A stretch of 20,872 nt of DNA, from contig CAMLIT010000080.1 of assembly GCA_946480295.1 (NCBI GenBank), forward strand, positions 1 through 20,872, given 5' to 3'. Below are positions 6,738 to 13,460 of the stretch, piece by piece (positions within the stretch are counted from its first letter, which is position 1; each line of letters begins with the position of its first letter). A program made the translations under genes and the position numbers. The notes under the pieces are model-generated. The model saw only the letters and a list, made by a program, of their open reading frames with translations, was not told the DNA's origin and made no database searches. Source of the stretch: an uncultured Gemmatimonadota bacterium. Lineage in GTDB: Bacteria; Gemmatimonadota; Gemmatimonadetes; Gemmatimonadales; Gemmatimonadaceae.

Positions 6738-8654
6738 ATGGCACAGCAGTCAGCGGCCCTCGCGACCGAGAAGGAAGCGCGCGATGTCGCGGAAGCGGCG
6801 CGCGAGAGTGAGTGGTCCGGCCCCAGCTTCGTCCGCGAGCTGTTCCTCGGCCGGTTCCCGCTCGACCTGATCCATCCCGCGCCCGCACCGGATCCAGCGG
6901 AGGCGGAGCGCGCCGGTCCCTTCCTCGCGCGGCTCCAGGACTTCCTCGGGCGCGTCGATTCCGACCTCATCGACCGCACGGGCGAGATCCCGCCCGAGTA
7001 CATCGCCGAGCTGCGCGAGATGGGCGCGTTCGGCATCAAGATCCCGCGCGAGTACGGCGGGCTCGGATTCTCGTACTCCACGTACGTGAAGGCGATGTCC
7101 ATGGTGACGTCGAAGGACGGCTCGCTCACCGCGCTGCTGTCCGCGCACCAGTCCATTGGCCTGCCGCAGCCGCTCAAGCTCTTCGGGAACGAGGAGCAGA
7201 AGCGGAAGTACTTCCCGCGCCTGGCGAAGGGCGCCATCTCCGCCTTCGCGCTCACCGAGGTGGACGTCGGCTCCGACCCGGCGAACATGCACGCCACGGC
7301 GACGCCGAGCGAGGACGGGAGCCACTTCGTCCTCAACGGCGAGAAGCTCTGGTGCACCAACGGCACCATCGCGGAGCTGTTCGTCGTCATGGCGCGCACT
7401 CCCGACAGGGTGGTGAACGGCAAGACGCGCAAGCAGATCACCGCGTTCATCGTCGAGAAGAGCTGGCCGGGCGTCGAGGTGGTGCACCGCTGCCGATTCA
7501 TGGGGCTGAAGGCGATCCAGAACGCCTTCCTCCGCTTCACCGACGTGAAGGTCCCGCGGGAGAACATCCTGTGGGGGGAGGGGAAGGGGCTCAAGCTCGC
7601 GCTCATCACGCTCAACACCGGCCGCCTGACGCTGCCGGCGAGCTGCGTCGGCATCGGCAAGTCGATGCTCCAGGTGTCGCGGTGGTGGGGGAACGAGCGC
7701 GTGCAGTGGGGCGCGCCGATCGCGAAGCACGAGGCGGTCGCCCAGAAGATCGGGATGATGGCCGCGAACACCTTCGCCATGGACGCGATCTCGGCGCTGA
7801 CCGTCGGGCTGGCCGAGCACGGCGGCTACGACATCCGACTCGAGGCGGCGATCGCGAAGATGTACAACACGGAGCACGGCTGGCACATCGTCGACGACGC
7901 GCTCCAGGTGCGCGGCGGGCGCGGCTACGAGACGGCGGACTCGCTGCGCGAGCGCGGCGAGCGGCCGATCCCCGTCGAGCGCGCGATGCGCGATTCGCGC
8001 ATCAACCTCATCTTCGAGGGCTCGTCGGAGATCATGCGGCTGTTCATCGCGCGCGAGGCGGTGGACCACCACTTCAAGCTCGCCTTCAACATCGTGAACC
8101 CGGAGTCGACGATGAAGGAGCGGCTCGCGGCGATGACGAAGGCGACGCCGTTCTACCTTACCTGGTATCCGGCGCGCTGGCTGCCGTCGGCGCACCGCTT
8201 CGGCGAGTTCGGCCCGCTGGCGAGGCACCTGCGCTGGGCCGAGAAGCGCTCGCGCAAGCTCGGCCGGACGCTCTTCCACGCGATGGTGCGCTACGGTCCG
8301 AAGCTGGAGCGGAAGCAGGCGGTGCTCTTCCGCGCGGTCGACATCGGCGCCGAGCTGTTCGCGATCGCCGCGACGTGCGCCCACGCGCAGCGACTGGCGA
8401 AGGAGGGGCACGCGAACGCCGTCGCGCTGGCGGACGTCTTCTGCCGCGAGGCGCGCGTGCGCGTCGACACGCTGTTCCGTCGCTTCTACGGCCGCAACGA
8501 CAACGCCATCTACAAGCTGGCGCAGCAGATCGGGCGGGGCGAGTTCGAGTGGATGGAGGAGGGGATCGTCCCCTGGCCGATCGGCGAGACGCCGGCGCAC
8601 GGTGAGACGGAGCCGGTCACGCGGCCGATCGAGCAGATGGCGGCGGCGCCGTGA
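6738..8654 (+). CDS. Acyl-CoA dehydrogenase family protein (long form)
   Basis: A 638-residue flavoprotein expected to catalyse FAD-dependent alpha,beta-dehydrogenation of an acyl-CoA (first step of beta-oxidation or a related pathway). The N-terminal helical domain (about 55-165) includes IPPEYIAELREMGAFGIKIP and EYGGLGFS. The middle beta domain has the FAD/substrate segments FALTEVDVGSDPANM and LNGEKLWCTNG. The C-terminal domain includes LQVRGGRGYE and INLIFEGSSEIMRLFIAREA. Its Glu427 (FEGSSEI) is in the position of the catalytic base of medium-chain enzymes. About 190 extra residues (450-638) follow, as in very-long-chain/ACAD9-like enzymes, instead of stopping near 380-400. GGAGAG (6730-6735) supports the start. 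Chain-length specificity cannot be read from the sequence. The stop is followed directly by repeat element B. Confidence 0.93.
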   Translation: MAQQSAALATEKEARDVAEAARESEWSGPSFVRELFLGRFPLDLIHPAPAPDPAEAERAGPFLARLQDFLGRVDSDLIDRTGEIPPEYIAELREMGAFGIKIPREYGGLGFSYSTYVKAMSMVTSKDGSLTALLSAHQSIGLPQPLKLFGNEEQKRKYFPRLAKGAISAFALTEVDVGSDPANMHATATPSEDGSHFVLNGEKLWCTNGTIAELFVVMARTPDRVVNGKTRKQITAFIVEKSWPGVEVVHRCRFMGLKAIQNAFLRFTDVKVPRENILWGEGKGLKLALITLNTGRLTLPASCVGIGKSMLQVSRWWGNERVQWGAPIAKHEAVAQKIGMMAANTFAMDAISALTVGLAEHGGYDIRLEAAIAKMYNTEHGWHIVDDALQVRGGRGYETADSLRERGERPIPVERAMRDSRINLIFEGSSEIMRLFIAREAVDHHFKLAFNIVNPESTMKERLAAMTKATPFYLTWYPARWLPSAHRFGEFGPLARHLRWAEKRSRKLGRTLFHAMVRYGPKLERKQAVLFRAVDIGAELFAIAATCAHAQRLAKEGHANAVALADVFCREARVRVDTLFRRFYGRNDNAIYKLAQQIGRGEFEWMEEGIVPWPIGETPAHGETEPVTRPIEQMAAAP

Positions 8655-8817
8655 GTCGAGGGTCGAGGGTCGAGGGTCGAAGGTCGAGCGTCGAGAAGAA
8701 GCAGTAACTAGTGGACCAGGAAATAGTGGCTGAGTGTGCGGAAGGCGCGGGGGGAGAGCCATGGCTCTCCCCCCGCGCCGTTCCTCTACCACCATCTCCT
8801 GACCCACTAGTCCACTG
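8655..8817. repeat. Hairpin repeat element B, copy 1 (heptads GTCGAGG)
   Basis: Beginning at the acyl-CoA dehydrogenase stop there are about six GTCGAGG-type heptads (8655-8695). They are followed by imperfect outer arms at 8701-8729 and 8788-8817 (GCAGT..CTAGTGGACCAGG against its inverse, one gap and five mismatches). Inside them is a perfect 36-bp palindrome at 8744-8779. The outer arms match those of copy 2 (20778-20840), while the inner palindrome is unrelated. No right-hand heptads are seen in this copy. It is a likely strong terminator and probably a repeat family member. Confidence 0.88.
8744..8779. terminator. Perfect 36-bp palindrome, probable terminator hairpin
   Basis: Two 17-nt arms, 8744-8760 and 8763-8779, are exact reverse complements and are separated only by AT. 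The arms are G-run/C-run rich, so a transcript would form a very stable hairpin. There is no downstream T-tract, so it is not a textbook intrinsic terminator. It sits 90 bp after the acyl-CoA dehydrogenase stop. Confidence 0.55.
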
Positions 8818-8846
8818 CCCCTGAAACTGCTTTTCCAACCCTGCCG

Positions 8847-8852
8847 TAGGTT
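8847..8852 (+). promoter_or_regulatory. -10-like box (TAGGTT) upstream of the DUF5916 gene
   Basis: TAGGTT fits the TANNTT pattern seen before other genes. If active, transcription would start near 8859 and leave a leader of about 88 nt before the preferred ATG at 8947. An alternative is a start close to the box, but that would place 32 charged residues ahead of a clear signal peptide, so I do not favour it. Confidence 0.35.
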
Positions 8853-8946
8853 GCCGTGTCCAAGTGAGCGGACGCGCGCCGAAGGACCGGGGCGCGGCGT
8901 TCGGGTCACGCAGACCCTCTCCACCAGGCCTCTACGGATCGTCTTC

Positions 8947-11544
8947 ATGCGCCGCTCCCGCGCCGCCGTGCTCGTCGTCACCCTGTTGTCCGCTCCCGCG
9001 CTCGCCTCCGCCCAGCGGATGGCGAGCAGCGTCGCGCCCGACGGCTCACACTCGTCCTCCGATCCGCTGCCTGCCGCGGGCGTGGCGCGGGGCACGGTGG
9101 CGCGGGCGATCCGCGCGCCCCAGCCGCCGGTGCTCGACGGCAGCGCGGACGATCCTGTCTGGGCGACCGCGCAGCGGATCGACGGCTTCCGGCAGTTCGA
9201 TCCGGTCGAGGACGGCGACCCGCACTTCAGGACCGAAGCGCGCGTCGCGTACGACGAGCACGACGTGTACGTCTTCGTGCGCGCCTTCGATCCGCACCCG
9301 GACAGCATCGTCGCGCGCCTCGGGCGCCGCGACTCGAACGACGACTCGGACATGCTGCTCGTCTTCATCGACGGCTACCATGACCGGCGCACCGCCTTCG
9401 GCTTCTTCGTCAACGCGGCCGGCGTGAAGACCGACGAGAACGTCTACGCCGATGGCAACGAGGACGCGTCGTGGGACGGCGTCTGGGACGTCGCCACGCG
9501 CATCGACTCGCTCGGCTGGACGGCGGAGTTCCGCATCCCCCTGAGCCAGATCCGCTACCCGCGCGGCGCGCACCACACCTTCGGATTCGGCATCGCGCGC
9601 AAGATCGCGCGCTTCAACGAGACGGACAGCTGGCCCCTCGTCCGGAAATCGCGCGGCGGCCTCGTGTCGCAGTTCGGCGATCTCGAGGGCATCGACGGCA
9701 TCTCGTCGCCGCGCCAGCTCGAGGTCGCGCCCTACACCGTCGCCAGGAGCTCCAACGCGCCCGTCGGCTCCGGCTACGCGCAGAAGACGACCGCCACCGT
9801 CGGCGCCGACATGAAGTACGGCCTCACGTCGAACCTCACCCTCGACGCGACGGTGAACCCCGACTTCGGCCAGGTGGAGGCCGATCCCTCGGTGCTCAAC
9901 CTCAGCGGCGTCGAGACCTTCTTCCCGGAGAAGCGCCCCTTCTTCCTGGAAGGGCAGGGGCTCTTCAACTTCGACATCAACTGCAACGACGGCGTCTGCT
10001 CCGGGCTCTTCTACTCGCGCCGCATCGGCCGGCCGCCCCAGCTGAGCGACACGTACAGCGACGCGTCGAATCCGACGACGACGCCCATCCTCGGCGCCGC
10101 CAAGCTGACCGGGAAGCTGTCGAACGGCGTCTCGCTCGGCCTCCTCGAGGCCAGCACGGGGCACGAGACCGCGCCCGGCGGGCAGACCATCGAGCCGCGC
10201 ACGAACTACGTCGTCGCCACCACCGGGCGCGAGTTCAACGGCGGCGCGGACGGCATCAGCGCCATGGCCACCGCCGTGAACCGGCAGCTCGACTCCTGGA
10301 GCGCGCCGTACCTGCGCCGCGCCGCGTACGCCGGCGGCGCGCAGTTCCGGCACCAGTTCCTCGACCGCAACTTCGAGCTGGACGGCTACTACGCGCAGAC
10401 GCTGGTCCAGGGCTCGGCGGCGGCGATCGCCGCCACGCAGACCAGCATGGTGCACGACTACCAGCGTCCCGGGGGCCGGTACCGCTTCGACTCGCTCCGC
10501 ACCTCGCTCGGAGGGAGCTCCGCGCAGATCATGTTGAACAAGCGCGGCGGCGACGTCACGCGCCTCACCCTCGGCTATCAGTGGATCTCGCCCGGCTTCG
10601 AGATCAACGACGTCGGCTTCCTCGGCCGCGGGAACTCGCAGAACGAGTTCTTCTGGTTCCAGCTTCAGGGGAACACGCCGCGCGGCATCTACCGCAACTG
10701 GCGCGCGAACGTGAACCAGTGGGCGAACTGGACGGCCGACGGCCTGCGTACCGACGTCGGCGGCAACGTCAACTTCCACATGACGCTGAAGAACATGTGG
10801 TCGCTGCACTGGGGGCAGAACGTCGATCAGATCGCGTCGTCGTTCTGCACCATCTGCACGCGCGGCGGCCCCGCGCTGCGACAGTCGCCGATGCTGTCCG
10901 GCTGGTTCGGCGTGGATGGCGACGATCGGCGCAGCATGGTGCCGGAGATCATGGGCCTCTGGGAGCGCGGTGACGACGGGCGCTCGAGCGCCGTGTACTT
11001 CGATCCGAGCGTCCGCTTCCGCATCGCGAGCCGCTTCAGCACCACCCTCGGACTGAGCGCCCACCACGACATCGCCGACGGGCAGCCTAACGGCAACTTC
11101 GGCGCGATCGGGAGCGACACGACGCACTACACCATCGCGCATCTCGACCAGAAGACGCTCGCCCTCACGACGCGGCTCAACTTCACGGCGACGCCGACGC
11201 TGTCGCTCCAGGTCTACGCGGAACCCTTCGTCACCGCCGGCCACTTCAGCGACTGGCGCGAGCTCGCCGATCCGGGCGCGGCGCAGTACGCGGCGCGCTT
11301 CCGCCCGTACGCCGGCGGCGATCCGGGCGGCTTCAACTTCAAGCAGTTCCGGTCGAACACCGTGCTGCGCTGGGAGTACCGCCCGGGATCGGTGCTCTAC
11401 CTCGTGTGGGCACAGGACCGCACCGAGAGCCTCTCCGGCACCGACCTCGCTCCCTTCAACGGCGCCGACGACTACCGCTCCCTCTTCGGGCAGCACCCGG
11501 GGAACGTGTTCCTGGTGAAGGGCTCGTACTGGGTGAGCTTCTAG
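8947..11544 (+). CDS. Outer-membrane protein with CBM9-like domain and DUF5916 barrel
   Basis: An 865-residue exported protein. The ATG at 8947 was chosen because it begins a clear signal peptide (MRRSR, a hydrophobic core, ALASA, cleavage after about residue 22). A CBM9-like beta domain follows (about 50-230): PVLDGSADDPVWATA, ARVAYDEHDVYVFVRAFD and WTAEFRIPLSQIRYP are typical of this domain in DUF5916 proteins. DUF5916 starts with NPDFGQVEADPSVLNL (from about 304) and ETFFPEKRPFFLEG. The rest has alternating aromatic strands and ends WVSF, as in a beta-barrel that inserts in the outer membrane. The family is abundant in Gemmatimonadota and Bacteroidota; the ligand is unknown, and carbohydrate binding is only suggested by the CBM9 resemblance. 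It is a single gene, with heptad repeats starting at the base after its stop. Confidence 0.9.
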   Translation: MRRSRAAVLVVTLLSAPALASAQRMASSVAPDGSHSSSDPLPAAGVARGTVARAIRAPQPPVLDGSADDPVWATAQRIDGFRQFDPVEDGDPHFRTEARVAYDEHDVYVFVRAFDPHPDSIVARLGRRDSNDDSDMLLVFIDGYHDRRTAFGFFVNAAGVKTDENVYADGNEDASWDGVWDVATRIDSLGWTAEFRIPLSQIRYPRGAHHTFGFGIARKIARFNETDSWPLVRKSRGGLVSQFGDLEGIDGISSPRQLEVAPYTVARSSNAPVGSGYAQKTTATVGADMKYGLTSNLTLDATVNPDFGQVEADPSVLNLSGVETFFPEKRPFFLEGQGLFNFDINCNDGVCSGLFYSRRIGRPPQLSDTYSDASNPTTTPILGAAKLTGKLSNGVSLGLLEASTGHETAPGGQTIEPRTNYVVATTGREFNGGADGISAMATAVNRQLDSWSAPYLRRAAYAGGAQFRHQFLDRNFELDGYYAQTLVQGSAAAIAATQTSMVHDYQRPGGRYRFDSLRTSLGGSSAQIMLNKRGGDVTRLTLGYQWISPGFEINDVGFLGRGNSQNEFFWFQLQGNTPRGIYRNWRANVNQWANWTADGLRTDVGGNVNFHMTLKNMWSLHWGQNVDQIASSFCTICTRGGPALRQSPMLSGWFGVDGDDRRSMVPEIMGLWERGDDGRSSAVYFDPSVRFRIASRFSTTLGLSAHHDIADGQPNGNFGAIGSDTTHYTIAHLDQKTLALTTRLNFTATPTLSLQVYAEPFVTAGHFSDWRELADPGAAQYAARFRPYAGGDPGGFNFKQFRSNTVLRWEYRPGSVLYLVWAQDRTESLSGTDLAPFNGADDYRSLFGQHPGNVFLVKGSYWVSF

Positions 11545-11598
11545 CGGGAGGCGGGAGGCGGGAGGCGGGAGGCGTTGGGGACGAGGGACGAGGGACGG
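11545..11598. repeat. Two adjoining heptad arrays (CGGGAGG, then ACGAGGG)
   Basis: Four exact CGGGAGG units (11545-11572) begin at the base after the DUF5916 stop codon. They are followed by about three units of the ACGAGGG type (11578-11598). The second array is the inverse of the GTCCCTC array at 12544-12571, 945 bp away. G-rich heptads behind a stop codon are the left-arm pattern seen in elements A and B. Confidence 0.9.
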
Positions 11599-12228
11599 AA
11601 GCGCGACGAGACTGGCATCTGCCGCCGTGCGCCGGGTCCGCGACCATCACGGCATCAACGCCGATTGGACACGGATGCCGCGGAGGTCACGGATGGCGCG
11701 TCTGGCCTCGGCGCGCCGTCGCTGGCCACTCTACCTGGCCAGCCTGAACGAGTCGACGCGAATTGATCGGACATCGTGCGAATGGGGGGCGCGAGCGGGT
11801 TTCCGGACCCTGGTTCGGGGCTGGGCGAGAGGCGCCATAGCGCCTGGCGGAGCGATTCGCACGATTCGGCAGTTCATTCGTGGTCATCCGCGTCTTCACG
11901 TCGTGTGATGCCGCCCCGACCACGGAGCCCGACGCACGGCGCGACCGGCTTCGTCGTGCTGCCGTCGGCCACTCTACCCAGCCGGCTTCCAGAGAGCCGA
12001 CGCGAATCGATCGGACATCGTGCGAATAGGGCAGCGACGGGGAGGTCGGATCCCGGACTGGCCGCTTGGCGCAAGGGCCTCTAGCGCCCCCCGGAGGGAT
12101 CCGCGCCGATCCGCTCTGCATCCGTCCAATCCGTGTTCCCAGCGTGTGATGCCCGCCCGGCCACGATGCCCGACGCACGGCGCGAGCGGCTCACCCCGAG
12201 CCCGCACACCGCGCTGACCCCGCGCCCC
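11599..12228. repeat. Non-coding region with two diverged copies of a roughly 235-bp repeat
   Basis: Unit 1 (about 11715-11951) and unit 2 (about 11961-12194) share GGCCACTCTACC, GACGCGAAT.GATCGGACAT, CGTGCGAAT, CGTGTGATG and GACGCACGGCGCGA in the same order with a period of about 246 bp. Their middles have diverged. Unit 1 contains an exact 11-bp inverted repeat (ATCGTGCGAAT at 11773-11783 against 11855-11865) enclosing a small stem-loop (AGGCGC-CATA-GCGCCT, 11829-11844). GATTGGAC..CGGATG near 11662-11677 is inverted at 12119-12131, as if framing the block. Short reading frames exist but none looks like a protein. Confidence 0.7.
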
Positions 12229-12459
12229 TCACACCACCGGCAACCGCCGCCGCTCCTCGCCCTCCGCCCGCACCGCGTACCCCGCCACCGCCACCGCGTC
12301 CCTGATGCGCTCGACGGTCGCCCGGCCGTCGTGCTCGATCACGGCCCAGCCGACGCCGACGTTGGCGCGCAGAATCCCCTCGACGGGCGTGAGCGCGGTG
12401 AAGACCGCCTGCACGCACCGGTTGCAGCTCATCCCCTCGATGCGGACGCGAGTGATCAT
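12229..12459 (-). CDS. Heavy-metal-associated (HMA) domain protein
   Basis: A 76-residue single-domain protein that starts MITRVRIEGMSCNRC. The GMxCxxC loop (residues 9-15, Cys12 and Cys15) is the soft-metal site of Atx1/CopZ-type chaperones and of the N-terminal domains of P-type metal ATPases. The rest fits the beta-alpha-beta-beta-alpha-beta ferredoxin-like fold (VEGILRANVGVGWAVIEHDG, then RIRDAVAVAGYAV). It probably carries Cu(I) or a similar ion in the cytoplasm. No copper ATPase or regulator is adjacent, so the partner is unknown. The ATG at 12459 is chosen over upstream in-frame starts because a TAGCTT box ends 7 nt before it. The gene is isolated between the duplicated repeat region and a divergent operon. 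Confidence 0.88.
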   Translation of the reverse strand: MITRVRIEGMSCNRCVQAVFTALTPVEGILRANVGVGWAVIEHDGRATVERIRDAVAVAGYAVRAEGEERRRLPVV

Positions 12460-12466
12460 GCGGCGA

Positions 12467-12472
12467 AAGCTA
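12467..12472 (-). promoter_or_regulatory. -10-like box (TAGCTT) before the HMA gene
   Basis: On the minus strand TAGCTT ends 7 nt before the ATG (12459-12457), with no Shine-Dalgarno between. This matches the boxes at 553-558 and 5666-5671 and indicates a leaderless transcript. Confidence 0.5.
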
Positions 12473-12500
12473 TCGCCGTGTCCGCGTCCCCGCACGCGCG

Positions 12501-12529
12501 TTGACGCCGCCTCCAGGGCCCGCGAGCTT
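12501..12529 (+). promoter_or_regulatory. Promoter: TTGACG - 17 nt - GAGCTT
   Basis: TTGACG (12501-12506) is exactly 17 nt from GAGCTT (12524-12529), a one-base variant of the local TAGCTT box. Transcription would start near 12536, leaving a leader of about 37 nt that is mostly the heptad array 12544-12571. It is divergent from the HMA promoter 30 bp away. Confidence 0.5.
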
Positions 12530-12543
12530 TCCAGCTTCTACTC

Positions 12544-12571
12544 GTCCCTCTTCCCTCGTCCCTCGTCCCTC
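12544..12571. repeat. Heptad array (GTCCCTC) in the leader of the dehydrogenase gene
   Basis: Four units in perfect 7-bp register (GTCCCTC, TTCCCTC, GTCCCTC, GTCCCTC) end one base before the ATG at 12573. The array occupies the place where a ribosome-binding site would be. It is the same heptad as at 1-56 and the inverse of the array at 11578-11598. Confidence 0.92.
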
Positions 12572-12572
12572 G

Positions 12573-13460
12573 ATGAACGTCGCCTTCCTCGGCCTCGGCG
12601 CCATCGGACGTCCCATGGCGAAGCGCATCGCCGACGCCGGCCTGCCCCTCGCCGTCTGGAATCGGACCGCCGAGCGCGCGCGCGAGTTCGCCGCCACCAG
12701 CAAGGCTCGTCAGGCATCCACTCCGGCCGACGCCGCGCGCGACGCCGACGTCGTCATCACCTGCCTGCCGAACTCGCCCGAGGTCGCGTCGCTCCTCGAC
12801 GGGCCCAACGGGCTCCTCGCCGGCTTCAAACGTGGGGCGGCGGTCGTCGACTGTTCGTCGGGACAGCCGTCGGGCTCCCGGCAGATCGCCGCGCGGCTCG
12901 CCGAGCACGGCGTCGCCTTCCTCGACGCGCCCGTGAGCGGCGGCACCACCGGCGCCGAGCGAGGGGAGCTTACGGTGATGGTCGGCGGCGACGCGGCGAC
13001 GCTCGATCGCGTGCGCCCGGTCCTCCAGACCTTCGGGAAGAAGATCGTGCACTGCGGTCCCGTCGGCGCCGGCGACGCGCTCAAGTCGGTGAACAACGCG
13101 CTCCTCGCGATCCACGTCTGGTCCACCGGCGAGGGGCTGCTCGCGCTCGTGAAGGCCGGCGTGCGCCCCGACGTCGCGCTCGACGTCATCAACGCGTCGA
13201 GCGGCCGTTCGAACACGTCGATGAACCTCTTCCCCGAGCGCGTCCTCAGCCGCGCGTTCCCGCGCACCTTCAAGCTCGCCCTGCTCGACAAGGACATCGG
13301 CATCGCCGCCGGCGTCGCGCGCGAGCAGCGCGTCCCCACCCCCGTGCTCCAGCTCTGCGCCGACCTCTTCGCCCTGGCGCACCGCGAGCTCGGCGACGAC
13401 GTGGACCACGTCGAGGCGGTGAAGCTCCTCGAGCAGTGGGCCGGAGTATCCATCGAATGA
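12573..13460 (+). CDS. NAD(P)-dependent beta-hydroxyacid dehydrogenase (3-hydroxyisobutyrate dehydrogenase family)
   Basis: A 295-residue oxidoreductase. The Rossmann start is FLGLGAIGRPMA (5-16). The family substrate loop is DAPVSGGTTGAERGELTVMVGG (about 118-139). The catalytic Lys171 lies in GAGDALKSVNNAL, and a C-terminal KDIGIA (240-245) is the conserved second-domain motif. Relatives oxidise 3-hydroxyisobutyrate, tartronate semialdehyde (in reverse), succinic semialdehyde or related beta-hydroxyacids; the sequence does not separate these. The start at 12573 is the first residue of the Rossmann strand and lies directly behind the heptad array, with no Shine-Dalgarno. Earlier in-frame starts would translate the repeat. 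The stop overlaps the next start (ATGA), so the two genes are an operon and may act on the same compound. Confidence 0.9.
   Translation: MNVAFLGLGAIGRPMAKRIADAGLPLAVWNRTAERAREFAATSKARQASTPADAARDADVVITCLPNSPEVASLLDGPNGLLAGFKRGAAVVDCSSGQPSGSRQIAARLAEHGVAFLDAPVSGGTTGAERGELTVMVGGDAATLDRVRPVLQTFGKKIVHCGPVGAGDALKSVNNALLAIHVWSTGEGLLALVKAGVRPDVALDVINASSGRSNTSMNLFPERVLSRAFPRTFKLALLDKDIGIAAGVAREQRVPTPVLQLCADLFALAHRELGDDVDHVEAVKLLEQWAGVSIE

Noticed and set aside
6750..9368. Very long minus-strand open frame (872 codons) opposite the acyl-CoA dehydrogenase
   Set aside because: The product is Arg/Ala/His-rich with no domain. It mirrors the codon structure of the plus-strand gene, as expected in GC-rich DNA, and crosses the element B palindrome.
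9046..11496. Minus-strand open frame (816 codons) opposite the DUF5916 gene
   Set aside because: Same antisense-shadow composition. The plus strand has a signal peptide and clear family motifs.
11575..12217. Several short frames on both strands in the repeat region
   Set aside because: They cover the duplicated non-coding units and heptads, have no family resemblance, and change frame between the two repeat copies.
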